From Chloracidobacterium sp. (lineage in GTDB: Bacteria; Acidobacteriota; Blastocatellia; Pyrinomonadales; Pyrinomonadaceae): 64,000 nt of DNA. The position numbers were made by a program, and so were the translations under genes. Location: NCBI GenBank assembly GCA_016716365.1, contig JADJWM010000017.1:186001-250000 (forward strand). The letters run 5' to 3'. Under the pieces are notes generated by a model. It was given only the letters and a program-made list of their open reading frames with translations. It did no database searches and was not told where the DNA came from. Below, in pieces: positions 44,301 through 51,074 of this stretch (positions within the stretch are counted from its first letter, which is position 1; each line of letters starts with the position of its first letter).

Positions 44301-44636
44301 AACTTCACCGAGGAGATGATCATCCGCGGCTCGTTGGAAAGGCTCGTTCCCGTGATGATGACCGCCCTAACCGCGGGCCTCTCGCTCGTCCCTTTCATTT
44401 TGGCAGCGGACGCACCGGGTAAGGAGATCCTTCACCCGCTCGCGGTCGTCGTGCTCGGAGGCATCCTGACATCGACGCTGCTCGATCAGCTCGTCACGCC
44501 GGCGGTGTTTTATAAGTTTGGGAAGCCCACCGCGGACCGCGTCATCGCCGAACGCGAGGGCCGCGCTGAGAGTGCGCTCGGCGACGCCGACGTCCCACCG
44601 TTCGGCGCACGTATGCCGCAGTGGAAGGAAGAATAA
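41337..44636 (+). CDS. Heavy-metal RND pump (CusA/CzcA family)
   Basis: The protein has 1099 aa with the RND fold. Helix 4 reads VAIGELVDDAIVDIENIYRR (residues about 396-415), without the DFG aspartate of the CzcA group. The periplasmic stretch QPISHRLDHLQSGVRAQIAV is an RND subtype that differs from the Met-rich CusA motif (DML-type). An acidic insertion between residues about 505 and 555 (DGEDAKDGGHSEEDSF) is visible in the cytoplasmic middle loop. It pumps metal out with the adaptor at 36939 and TolC at 34666. The operon is full of copper-type proteins, so copper or silver is plausible, but the pump motifs do not decide the metal. Confidence 0.9.
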   Translation: MNAIIKWALQNRLIVVAIAALLLVWGGYVAFNLPVDVFPDLNKPTITILTEAEGLAPEEVETQVSYPIETVMNGVPGVTRVRSQSGIGLSIVYVEFDWGTDIYRNRQLVAEKITEAREQLPVGVSPFLAPISSIMGEIMLISITSEGGKTSPLDVRTLADWTVRPRLLTITGVSQVIPIGGGVKQYQALVSPEKLKQFGVTIEDVSTALEKSNSNSTGGFVDAQSQEYLVRNLGRFYSIDELKNTVVAYRNNTPIRLGDVATVEFGPRIKRGDAGSNGQPAVIMSVQKQPGASTIELTEKVETAIKDLQTTLPPDIVINTNLFRQSNFIEASIGNVVEALRDGAILVAIVLFLFLLNFRTTAITLTAIPLSFVVTFLVLWAFGISINTMTLGGLAVAIGELVDDAIVDIENIYRRLRENYALPDPRPSLEVIYHASLEIRSSIVFATIIVALVFLPLFMLTGVEGRLLAPLGLAYITSLVASLFVSLTITPVLASYLLPQLFKVKRGRGVLASWFGALKARFYGAGTTDEPQAFEDGEDAKDGGHSEEDSFVVRRLKKWDERLLHWTLRHPYKVMIGAAMLFLATMGTLPFVGTSFLPEFNEGTLTINVLAQPGTSLAESNRIGAISEKLVLEVPEVISTGRRTGRAELDEHAEGVHYSEIDVDLRESDRSRDEILAHIRERLAVVPGVSVSVGQPISHRLDHLQSGVRAQIAVKLFGDDLSVLRSKAEEIRNVMATVEGAADVQIERQVLIPQIRFNIDRARAAQYGLQPGEVTDTLETALNGRTVSQAIEGARRYDVVVRFDDASRNSLEALRSATVDTPQGVQIPVSAVATIENLPGPNQILRENTQRRIVISSNTADRDLGSVVRDMENRIAAQVDLPQGYFLEFGGQFQASQEATRTLSLLTIFSLIAIFFLLIKALGDWRSALQVMINIPLALIGAVIALLLSGGVFSVATLVGFISLVGITSRNGIMMISHYLHLMREEGENFTEEMIIRGSLERLVPVMMTALTAGLSLVPFILAADAPGKEILHPLAVVVLGGILTSTLLDQLVTPAVFYKFGKPTADRVIAEREGRAESALGDADVPPFGARMPQWKEE

Positions 44637-44685
44637 GAACTTGAATTTTTCCGGCTCGGCTTTGGAATTTCGCAAGGAGGGTTGT

Positions 44686-45132
44686 ATGCAACATTCAATG
44701 TGGCTGCGGCTAGCCGTAATGACGGTCGTCGGGTTCGTGGCAATGTATTTGCTGATGTTCACGATGATCGACACGGGGGCCGATTTCTACCAGAACCTGA
44801 ACATGGCGTACATGGCGGGGAGCATGACGGCTGCGATGGTGGTGATCGAGCTGATCGTGATGAGCGTGATGTACAAGAACGCGAAGTTACGGAACCTCCT
44901 GATCGGAGTCAGCGCCGTGTTGCTGGTTGTGACGGTTTTGTGCACGCGCTACCAGACGGGGATCGGCGACGTCGGGTTCCTCCGATCGATGATCCCGCAC
45001 CATTCGGGGGCGATTCTGATGTGCCGGGAGGCCGCGATTACGGATCCGGAACTCGTAAAGCTCTGTGGCGAGATCACGGAGAGTCAGCGGCGGGAGATCG
45101 ACCAGATGAACCGGATATTGGAGGGCAAGTAG
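44686..45132 (+). CDS. DUF305 membrane protein
   Basis: The protein has 148 aa; the ATG at 44686 follows AAGGAGGGTTGT. Three hydrophobic helices occupy residues about 5-30, 40-63 and 68-88 (MWLRLAVMTVVGFVAMYLLM, NLLIGVSAVLLVVTVLC). The C-terminal DUF305 part has SMIPHHSGAILMCREAAITD, then LVKLCGEITESQRREIDQMN. Ligand candidates are the His pair and two Cys. Unlike the lipoprotein member at 40587, this version is anchored by a helical N-terminus. It follows the RND pump by 49 bp. Confidence 0.82.
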   Translation: MQHSMWLRLAVMTVVGFVAMYLLMFTMIDTGADFYQNLNMAYMAGSMTAAMVVIELIVMSVMYKNAKLRNLLIGVSAVLLVVTVLCTRYQTGIGDVGFLRSMIPHHSGAILMCREAAITDPELVKLCGEITESQRREIDQMNRILEGK

Positions 45133-45196
45133 CGTCGTCGTTTCGGTGGATAGCGGCCCCGGGAGCATCCGGAGGGATTAAGGTTTCCGGTCGCTG

Positions 45197-45496
45197 CTAC
45201 GTCAGCTTCCGCAGATGGGCGGATATCTCGTCGGCGAGCGACCGACGTTCGCTCTCTGATAGATCTCCGGCCACTGACTTTTCGCCCAGGGCGGCCAAGT
45301 GCTTCTGCAGCATGTCCACCTGCACGCGGCGCAGGGCGTTGATGGACGCCGATATTTGGTGGGTGACATCGAGGCAGTCACGCTCGTTTTGGATCATCTG
45401 CTGCAGGCCGCGTATCTGGCCTTCGATGCGGCGGAGTCGGGGCAACTGCTCGCGGTGGGATGCCCCGCTTGCCGGGTTCGCTGTTTTTCGAGTCAA
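45197..45496 (-). CDS. csoR: CsoR/FrmR-family metal-sensing repressor
   Basis: The protein has 99 aa, all helical, of the DUF156 fold: LRRIEGQIRGLQQMIQNERD, CLDVTHQISASINALRRVQV, DMLQKHLAALG. Typical copper-sensing CsoR uses Cys-His-Cys at the positions here occupied by Cys41, His66 and Leu70; the third ligand is therefore missing, and His14 at the N-terminus may take part, as in FrmR/RcnR-type proteins. Family members are repressors released by metal or aldehyde. It is divergent from the YHS-Csp-DUF305 operon, and two C-tract/G-tract operator candidates lie between them. Confidence 0.85.
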   Translation of the reverse strand: MTRKTANPASGASHREQLPRLRRIEGQIRGLQQMIQNERDCLDVTHQISASINALRRVQVDMLQKHLAALGEKSVAGDLSESERRSLADEISAHLRKLT

Positions 45497-45633
45497 GCTT
45501 CGCAGCCTCCTTTGACCATTAAAGGGACGCGGCGATGATGAGGAGTGTTTTCAGTTACCGGCTGACACACTCCGACAAAAGAGTAGCGGAGGCGTCGCCA
45601 ACGCTTCCGCTACTTGCACAATAGCACATTTCG

Positions 45634-45650
45634 TACCCCCAAAAATACCC
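45634..45650. promoter_or_regulatory. CsoR-type operator candidate (site 1)
   Basis: TACCCCCAAAAATACCC contains two TACCC half-type blocks, in the region upstream of csoR. It resembles the TA-C-tract half of CsoR operators. Confidence 0.35.
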
Positions 45651-45699
45651 TCGAGCTCGAACCGCCACCGTCACGCCGGAGCCTATACTTGCTTTTCGC

Positions 45700-45717
45700 A
45701 TACTCCCTGGGGGTATG
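45700..45717. promoter_or_regulatory. CsoR-type operator candidate (site 2)
   Basis: ATACTCCCTGGGGGTATG is a near-perfect palindrome of the ATAC-CCC-GGG-GTAT type bound by CsoR-family repressors. It lies between the divergent csoR and YHS-Csp genes and could control both directions. Confidence 0.6.
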
Positions 45718-45836
45718 TCCGCGAGTATACATTTCTAGCCATCCCTTTTCGCTAATCTTGGTTAATTGAGTTTCATCCGCGGAGGACGAAAGTTTGCCCA
45801 ATATGCCCGAAGCGGTATCCCAGGGAGGTTGCCCGA

Positions 45837-45986
45837 ATGGAAAAACGCACAGACCCCATTTGCGGGATGCAGATCGACGAATCCGACGCAGTTGGGACGA
45901 CGGAGTATCACGGAACGACCTATTACTTCTGCTCGCCCTCGTGCAAGCAGAAGTTCGAAGAAAGCCCGGAGGATTACGCAGAGTAG
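45837..45986 (+). CDS. YHS-domain small metal-binding protein
   Basis: The protein has 49 aa; the ATG at 45837 follows GGGAGGTTGCCC. It consists of one YHS domain (MEKRTDPICGMQIDESDAVG, then TYYFCSPSCKQKFEESPEDY). The Cys residues in DPICGM and FCSPSCK are the usual metal ligands. It closely resembles the N-terminal YHS part of CopA at 30675. Small free YHS proteins act as copper chaperones or buffers in the cytoplasm. It is first in the Csp operon. Confidence 0.82.
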   Translation: MEKRTDPICGMQIDESDAVGTTEYHGTTYYFCSPSCKQKFEESPEDYAE

Positions 45987-46072
45987 CTGCAGGGGACGCA
46001 TCGTGGCCGTCCGATAACGGCTTTGATCAATAGCCGGTTAACTGTTTTTTAGAGAATTCAAGGAGGAAAATA

Positions 46073-46444
46073 ATGCCACATCAAGAAATGAGTCAGGAGA
46101 TGCGGGACTGCATCAGCAATTGCATGACCTGCCACGCGGTTTGCCTGGAAACCATCAGCCACTGCTTGGAGATGGGCGGGGAACACGCCTCGCCCCAGCA
46201 CATTAGACTTTTGCAGGACTGTGCGCAGATCTGCGTGACCAGCGCGGACTTCATGCTCAGGATGAGCGATCACCACCCGCAGGTTTGCGGCGTTTGCGCC
46301 GACATTTGCGACGCGTGTGCCCGCGAGTGCGAAAGTATGGCGGACGGGGCCGAATTCATGCGGCGCTGCGCCGACGCCTGCCGGCGCTGCGCGGAAAGCT
46401 GCCGCAGGATGTCCTCGGGGGCGTCATCGACGGCTTCAATGTAA
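46073..46444 (+). CDS. Four-helix-bundle copper storage protein (Csp3-like)
   Basis: The protein has 123 aa with a strong ribosome site (AGGAGGAAAATA). It is built of four helices lined with 16 Cys in CxxC, CxxxC and CxxxxC spacing (CISNCMTCHAVC, CGVCADICDACAREC, CADACRRCAESC). This layout is that of Csp proteins, which fill the inside of a four-helix bundle with Cu(I). No signal peptide is present, so it resembles the cytoplasmic Csp3 group. It lies downstream of the YHS gene and CsoR-type operators, fitting copper-inducible storage. Confidence 0.9.
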   Translation: MPHQEMSQEMRDCISNCMTCHAVCLETISHCLEMGGEHASPQHIRLLQDCAQICVTSADFMLRMSDHHPQVCGVCADICDACARECESMADGAEFMRRCADACRRCAESCRRMSSGASSTASM

Positions 46445-46524
46445 TGGTCAGTTGGCGGCCGGATCGCGGGATTGTTTCCCGCACGGCCGCCATCACTATT
46501 ATTTATCGAATTAATGGGGGAGCT

Positions 46525-47115
46525 ATGAACTTTGGAAATGGAAAGCCGACCATATCATTGATAGTGCTTTCTTTCGTGCTATTTCTTGGATTGTGCGTCA
46601 CTTCAGTGAACGCCCAGTCGCAGGAAAGTGGACCGGCGCCGGATAAAGCGACGGCGAAGTACGAAATCGATTTCATGCAGGACATGATCGACCACCACGC
46701 GATGGCGGTGCAGATGGCGAACATGTGCGTCGAAAAAGCGATCCATGTGGAACTGCGGACGCTTTGTCAGGAAATCATCGCCGCCCAGTCGGCGGAGATT
46801 CAGCAGATGCAGACGTGGTTGATGGAATGGTACGGCATCTCCTATTCGCCGGAGATGAAACCGGGCGACATGCGGATGATGGAAAAAATGGCGGAGCTTT
46901 CAGGCGCCGAGTTTGAGATCGAATTCATGGAGATGATGATCAAGCACCATTTGAAAGCGATCCGGAAAGCCTCCAAATGTGTCGACCGTGTTTTCCATGA
47001 CCAACTGCGCGAGATGTGCGAAAACATAATCGTCACGCAAGCCGCTGAAATAGAGCAAATGCGGACGTGGCTGTGCGATTGGTACGGCATCTGCAAGGAC
47101 AGGCCGGCGGTTTGA
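46525..47115 (+). CDS. Exported tandem DUF305 protein
   Basis: The protein has 196 aa, with a signal peptide (ISLIVLSFVLFLGLCVTSVN) ending at NAQ. Two DUF305 modules follow: FMQDMIDHHAMAVQMANMCV and FMEMMIKHHLKAIRKASKCV, each with a later Q-x-x-E-I-x-x-M-x-T-W helix. Each module contains two Cys (MCVEKA...LCQEI and KCVDRV...MCENI), more than the members at 40587 and 44686. ATG 46525 is used because the ribosome site GGGGGAGCT precedes it. It is probably a periplasmic copper-binding protein of the Csp operon. Confidence 0.82.
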   Translation: MNFGNGKPTISLIVLSFVLFLGLCVTSVNAQSQESGPAPDKATAKYEIDFMQDMIDHHAMAVQMANMCVEKAIHVELRTLCQEIIAAQSAEIQQMQTWLMEWYGISYSPEMKPGDMRMMEKMAELSGAEFEIEFMEMMIKHHLKAIRKASKCVDRVFHDQLREMCENIIVTQAAEIEQMRTWLCDWYGICKDRPAV

Positions 47116-47181
47116 AAGTGTTGTTGACGAGAAAGCGGTAAATGGGCACCGTAGATGTTAAAAAATTTGTCTCGGAACGCT

Positions 47182-47268
47182 ATGAAGAAACTAGGAGCGA
47201 TTTCAGGTGCCGAGTACTACGGGATGTTCCTCGACACGTTCATCAACCATCATCGGATGAGCGAATGA
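47182..47268 (+). pseudogene. Remnant of a DUF305 gene
   Basis: A 28-codon frame reads MKKLGAISGAEYYGMFLDTF then INHHRMSE and stops. It matches the core of the DUF305 module of the preceding gene (LSGAEFEIEFMEMMIKHH), with the N- and C-terminal parts missing. It is best explained as a broken partial copy. The following 240 bp to 47510 contain no gene I can support. Confidence 0.6.
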
Positions 47269-47510
47269 TACGGCGCGGGAGAGAATCGCGAAGCACACGC
47301 CGCGGACGTCTCGCAGATAGGTAATTCAGAACCCGGGCGGGAGCGCGCGTAGGGCCGTGCATTTAGTGGAATCTCTACGATCGAGAATCGCCGGGCACAC
47401 ACAGAAAACGCGGACCCGCCGGAGCCCTGCGGAGTGCGGAGCGCAAAACTGCCGTTTCGAGATCGCCGATTCGCTTTGGAACGGGCGCGACTCGCGTCAT
47501 GGTTCCTGGA

Positions 47511-48002
47511 TTACCGGCCGTACTGCTTGATGATCGCGTCCCGGATCTCCCTCCCGCTCATTTTGGTTTCCTTTTTCATCTTGTATGCGGCAATCGCTTC
47601 GTTGATGCATATGCTGCAGTTGGCACCGTGGTCGTCCTTGAAGCAGCTATGCAAGCTCTTGTGCCCGAACCCGCGATCGCAGTGGCAATAGCACGGGACC
47701 TCCGCGAGGGTTTCAGGGATCTCCTTGGCGATTTTGTAGGCGGTCTGTGCCGAGCCGGTGAACATTGCCGGATCGAGGGTCGGCCCGAGGCTCGCGGCCG
47801 TCGGTGCGATCTGGAACGCAGGGACGGGTTTCTTCGATTCCGGTGCTTCCGTTGGGGTGCGCTTTTCCATCGGCGCCGACGTCCACGCGGGTCGACCGGC
47901 ACGTGTGACCTGTTCCTGTTGATTCAGTTTCCACATGGCCGCAACGGCGGCTGCGAGTAACATTACGATTCCTAAGACAATCAAAATCCCTTTCTTTTTC
48001 AT
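47511..48002 (-). CDS. PCYCxC-motif (CYCXC-family) anchored protein
   Basis: The protein has 163 aa with an N-terminal membrane anchor (GILIVLGIVMLLAAAVAAMW). After a linker it has VPCYCHCDRGFGHKSLHSCF and later GANCSICINEA, the PCYCxC pattern of a small family in which Cys or selenocysteine variants exist; here the motif is all Cys. Two more Cys-x-x-Cys pairs follow, and a C-terminal helix (MSGREIRDAIIKQYGR). It is probably located outside the cytoplasm and may act in metal binding or thiol redox chemistry, but the function of the family is not known. It is convergent with the DUF305 remnant. Confidence 0.75.
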   Translation of the reverse strand: MKKKGILIVLGIVMLLAAAVAAMWKLNQQEQVTRAGRPAWTSAPMEKRTPTEAPESKKPVPAFQIAPTAASLGPTLDPAMFTGSAQTAYKIAKEIPETLAEVPCYCHCDRGFGHKSLHSCFKDDHGANCSICINEAIAAYKMKKETKMSGREIRDAIIKQYGR

Positions 48003-48299
48003 ATCTTTTTAGGGGAGTAGCGGACCGTCCCGTTCGTGGCCTTTTTCGTCAGGCGGCAGGGTTGAATCCGCTCCCACGTGCGCATATGCAAGATCCGTGC
48101 CCTCTCCAAGGCTCGCAGAAGTCGGTCCAGCGCATTGGCGGGAGCCTGAGGCGTCAAAGGGAGCATGGTAGTTGGTGGGCGGCTCTGCGGCTCCATCGCC
48201 CGCGATGAAACTGCGCGGGACTGCGGACTTCTCCGCAACCGATACGTGATCCTCCACGGCAGCGGATATTGTGACGTTCCGACCGTTCCGCCGGTCGTC

Positions 48300-48695
48300 A
48301 TCGCACACACGGCGACATCAGCGTGTCCGTGATCGACGTGTCGGAAAGCGAAAGAGGAAGCCGGATCCCGGTCGGCGAAGCTCCGGAGCAGGTCGAGTTC
48401 ACGCCCGGCGGCCGCTAAGGTTGCGTCGCCCACGAAGGCACCGGGAGAATCCCGACAACACCGTGTCGGTGATAGATACGGGGCCGATCAGGTCGTGACG
48501 ACCGCCGAGACGGGGAGGGGAGCGCACGGCGTGGTCGTAAGCGACGATGGGAGCCGCGCTTTTATAGAGAACACGGTCGACGGCACCGTTTCGGTGATAG
48601 ACACCGCGACTCAGACGGTGACGCGCAACATAAAGGTCGGGAAAGGTTCGGGTTGCATCTTGTTCAGGAGCGCCGATCGGCAATGTACGCCTTAG
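48300..48695 (+). pseudogene. Decayed YVTN-type beta-propeller gene
   Basis: Pieces of a 40-residue propeller repeat appear in different frames: SVSVIDVSESERGSRIPVGE, then NTVSVIDTG, then AHGVVVSDDGSRAFIENTVD and GTVSVIDTATQTVTRNIKVG. Repeats of the form VSVIDT...V...I.VG...H are typical of YVTN proteins. Stops and shifts between the pieces show that the gene is not functional. The flanking part 48003-48299 holds nothing I can support. Confidence 0.65.
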
Positions 48696-48714
48696 AACCC
48701 GGTCGAACCCGCCC

Positions 48715-49746
48715 TCATAGGAAGCGACTCTTGATCCCGAGGCTCGTGTTGGTCTTTTCGATCGACCTCTCGGCGGACTCCTCGATCCCCGTCAACGCCC
48801 GGATGGCATCGATCGTTTCCGGGATCACGATCGCCTGGTTGTCTACAAGGTACGCGTAAAACAGCTCGTCACCGATCACTTTGACCATGTCCTCCCAAAT
48901 CGCGACCTCGTACATATCCCCGTACGGACGCCCGAGGCTCAGCATGAGCTCTTTCACCGTGTTGTTCGCCGGCAAGCCATCGGAGTACTTTATGAATGCT
49001 GTGCGTGTCGAGGAAGCGAACGCTTCGAGCACTTCTTCAGAGGTGGACGTTCTTGTCAGTTGCACGTTCCAGTAATGAAGGTGACTGAGCGTTTCGGGGA
49101 CCTTCACCGCCGCCGTGATTACATCGAGTTCCGGATCGACGGTCTGGGCGTCGGGGCCTTGGTGGCTCGGGATCTCCTTCTCAGGGACAAGCGTGTTCAT
49201 GATGCCGCCGAGATGACTCTCCCACGGGTCGGTCGCGCGCCGCAGCAGCGTGCCGCGGGCCTTCGCAAGCAGCCCTGCCGATTTCAGTGCGGTGAGCGTC
49301 CTCACGATCGACGTGGTGTTGCAGGAGACGACGCGTGTGCTGTCGCGCCCCAGAGCCGTCCCGTAATTGTTTTCCGCACTGAACGAGTGCCCGGTCGTCT
49401 CGTGCTTTTCGCCCCCCTGAACGACGAATTTCAGCTTCCGGGAACGGTACAGATCGATGTTCTGCGCCGCGATCTTTTTCGGGGTGCAGTCGACCACGAT
49501 ATCGCTCCCGTCGAGCATAGCCGAGAGCGTGCCGGAGGTCCCGATACCGGCGTCAGCCATCCGTTGATTTGAGCCGTCATCGAACGCGAAAACCGGGTAG
49601 CCCTTCTCAACCGCGACCCTTATCCGCCAGTCCGCGGACACATCGCACACCCCGGCCAGTTCCATATCGTCCTGCAACTCAACCGCGTCCGTCACCCGCT
49701 TTCCGATCACTCCGTAGCCATTTACGCCAACCTTAAGTTTGCTCAT
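48715..49746 (-). CDS. gap: Archaeal-type (type II) glyceraldehyde-3-phosphate dehydrogenase
   Basis: The protein has 343 aa. The ATG at 49746 follows GGGAG at a good distance; an earlier start adds 10 unrelated residues. The N-terminus is KLKVGVNGYGVIGKRV, a dinucleotide fold, and the active-site Cys lies in VVSCNTTSI, close to the archaeal SCNTT motif rather than the bacterial ASCTTN. The closing EESAERSIEKTNTSLGI is typical of archaeal phosphorylating GAPDH. It reversibly converts glyceraldehyde-3-phosphate to 1,3-bisphosphoglycerate with NAD(P). Here it is the last gene of a long operon with nucleotide-salvage and copper genes. Confidence 0.88.
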   Translation of the reverse strand: MSKLKVGVNGYGVIGKRVTDAVELQDDMELAGVCDVSADWRIRVAVEKGYPVFAFDDGSNQRMADAGIGTSGTLSAMLDGSDIVVDCTPKKIAAQNIDLYRSRKLKFVVQGGEKHETTGHSFSAENNYGTALGRDSTRVVSCNTTSIVRTLTALKSAGLLAKARGTLLRRATDPWESHLGGIMNTLVPEKEIPSHQGPDAQTVDPELDVITAAVKVPETLSHLHYWNVQLTRTSTSEEVLEAFASSTRTAFIKYSDGLPANNTVKELMLSLGRPYGDMYEVAIWEDMVKVIGDELFYAYLVDNQAIVIPETIDAIRALTGIEESAERSIEKTNTSLGIKSRFL

Positions 49747-49779
49747 TTCTTTTCTCCCTATCGATACGATATTCATCGA

Positions 49780-51036
49780 TCATCCCGCGTCTTGTTTCCT
49801 TATGGGCCGCTCGAGAGCAGCTGAAAATGGTGCCGACCCGCTAGTCCATACCACCATGCCGGCCAGAACGAGCAGCGCGCCTGTAAGTAAGAAAGGCATG
49901 CCTGCGTTCCAGCCGAATAGCACGCCGCCAAGCACGGGACCAACGAACTGCCCCAAACTGTTCGCTACGCTTTGCACACCCAGTGCCGCGCCCGTGTTCG
50001 CCGAACCGGCACGTTTGGATATCAGGGCAGAAAGATTCGGCGCGATCATGGCCATGCCCAAGGCTAGCGCGCCAACCAGACCGATGACGGTCGAGAAATT
50101 CTTGGTCATACCTAAGGACGCTAAGCTTATCCCCATCAAAACGAAGCCGATCGCGATTCGGAAAATTTCAGAAATACGCTCGGTAAAATAACCGATGATC
50201 AGAAGCGATTGGAAAATCGCCATAACCAGCCCGCACACGATGAAGACCGCTCCGACTTCGGCCGGTCCGTAATCGAATCTCGCACCTGCAAAGAGCGCGA
50301 TGATCGCCTCGAAAAGTGCTAAACCGAACTGGCCGATGAACGCTAGAATGAGCAGCGGGCGCAACCTGTTCGCAAGTTCTCTCCAGCCAGGTCTCTCCGG
50401 CTCAACGATCGAAATCACCTTTATGCCGAGCGATTCGGGAAGCCACTTTGCTGCTACAAACAATACGAGGAAAGCCAAAACAGCGGCCGCAAAAAATGGA
50501 ACGGAGAAGCTGTCAACAACAAAATGCCCCCAGCTTGCCGAAAAGTGCCACTCGCGGCGGGCTAGTGTGCCGCCAAGAGCAGGACCCACGACGACCCCAA
50601 GGCTTGCGGCTGTCCCAAGCCATGCCATACCCCGATTGCGGTTCTCTGCAGTCGTTTCGTCAGAAACGTAAGCCGCCGCAGCCGGAAGGGCCGCCGAAGA
50701 AAGCGCGCCACCAACGATCCGCGCGGCATAGAGCAACCAAAGATCGGACGCGGCACCGAACAATAAATTAGCGACCGCATACCCGGCGATCCCAAGCAAC
50801 AGAAGCGGTTTGCGTCCTATGTTGTCTGACCATCTTCCCCAGACCGGGGCGAAAAGCAGCTGCATTAACGAATAGATCCCGGTCAGAAGACCGACGTGCA
50901 ACCCAACGGAATTCTGCGAAGCTCCCTCTGACAAAGCTAATCTTTCCGCATAAAACGGCAGCACCGGCAATGTGATCCCGAAGCCGATATTTACGACGAA
51001 CAGACAAAACAGCAAGACGAACAATCGTTTATTCAT
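49780..51036 (-). CDS. Major facilitator superfamily exporter (TetA-type)
   Basis: The protein has 418 aa with 12 membrane helices. The motif A region reads APVWGRWSDNIGRKPLLLLG between helices 2 and 3, and a second, weaker copy lies in the second half. Motif C-type GVVVGPALGGTLARRE points to a drug-proton antiporter of the DHA1 group. Substrates of such pumps range from tetracyclines to metal complexes or sugars; none can be chosen. It lies 33 bp upstream of gap and 38 bp downstream of copB in the same operon. Confidence 0.88.
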   Translation of the reverse strand: MNKRLFVLLFCLFVVNIGFGITLPVLPFYAERLALSEGASQNSVGLHVGLLTGIYSLMQLLFAPVWGRWSDNIGRKPLLLLGIAGYAVANLLFGAASDLWLLYAARIVGGALSSAALPAAAAYVSDETTAENRNRGMAWLGTAASLGVVVGPALGGTLARREWHFSASWGHFVVDSFSVPFFAAAVLAFLVLFVAAKWLPESLGIKVISIVEPERPGWRELANRLRPLLILAFIGQFGLALFEAIIALFAGARFDYGPAEVGAVFIVCGLVMAIFQSLLIIGYFTERISEIFRIAIGFVLMGISLASLGMTKNFSTVIGLVGALALGMAMIAPNLSALISKRAGSANTGAALGVQSVANSLGQFVGPVLGGVLFGWNAGMPFLLTGALLVLAGMVVWTSGSAPFSAALERPIRKQDAG

Positions 51037-51074
51037 TTCGCTAAACTCTTCGCTTCGTCATTTATGGGCTGATA

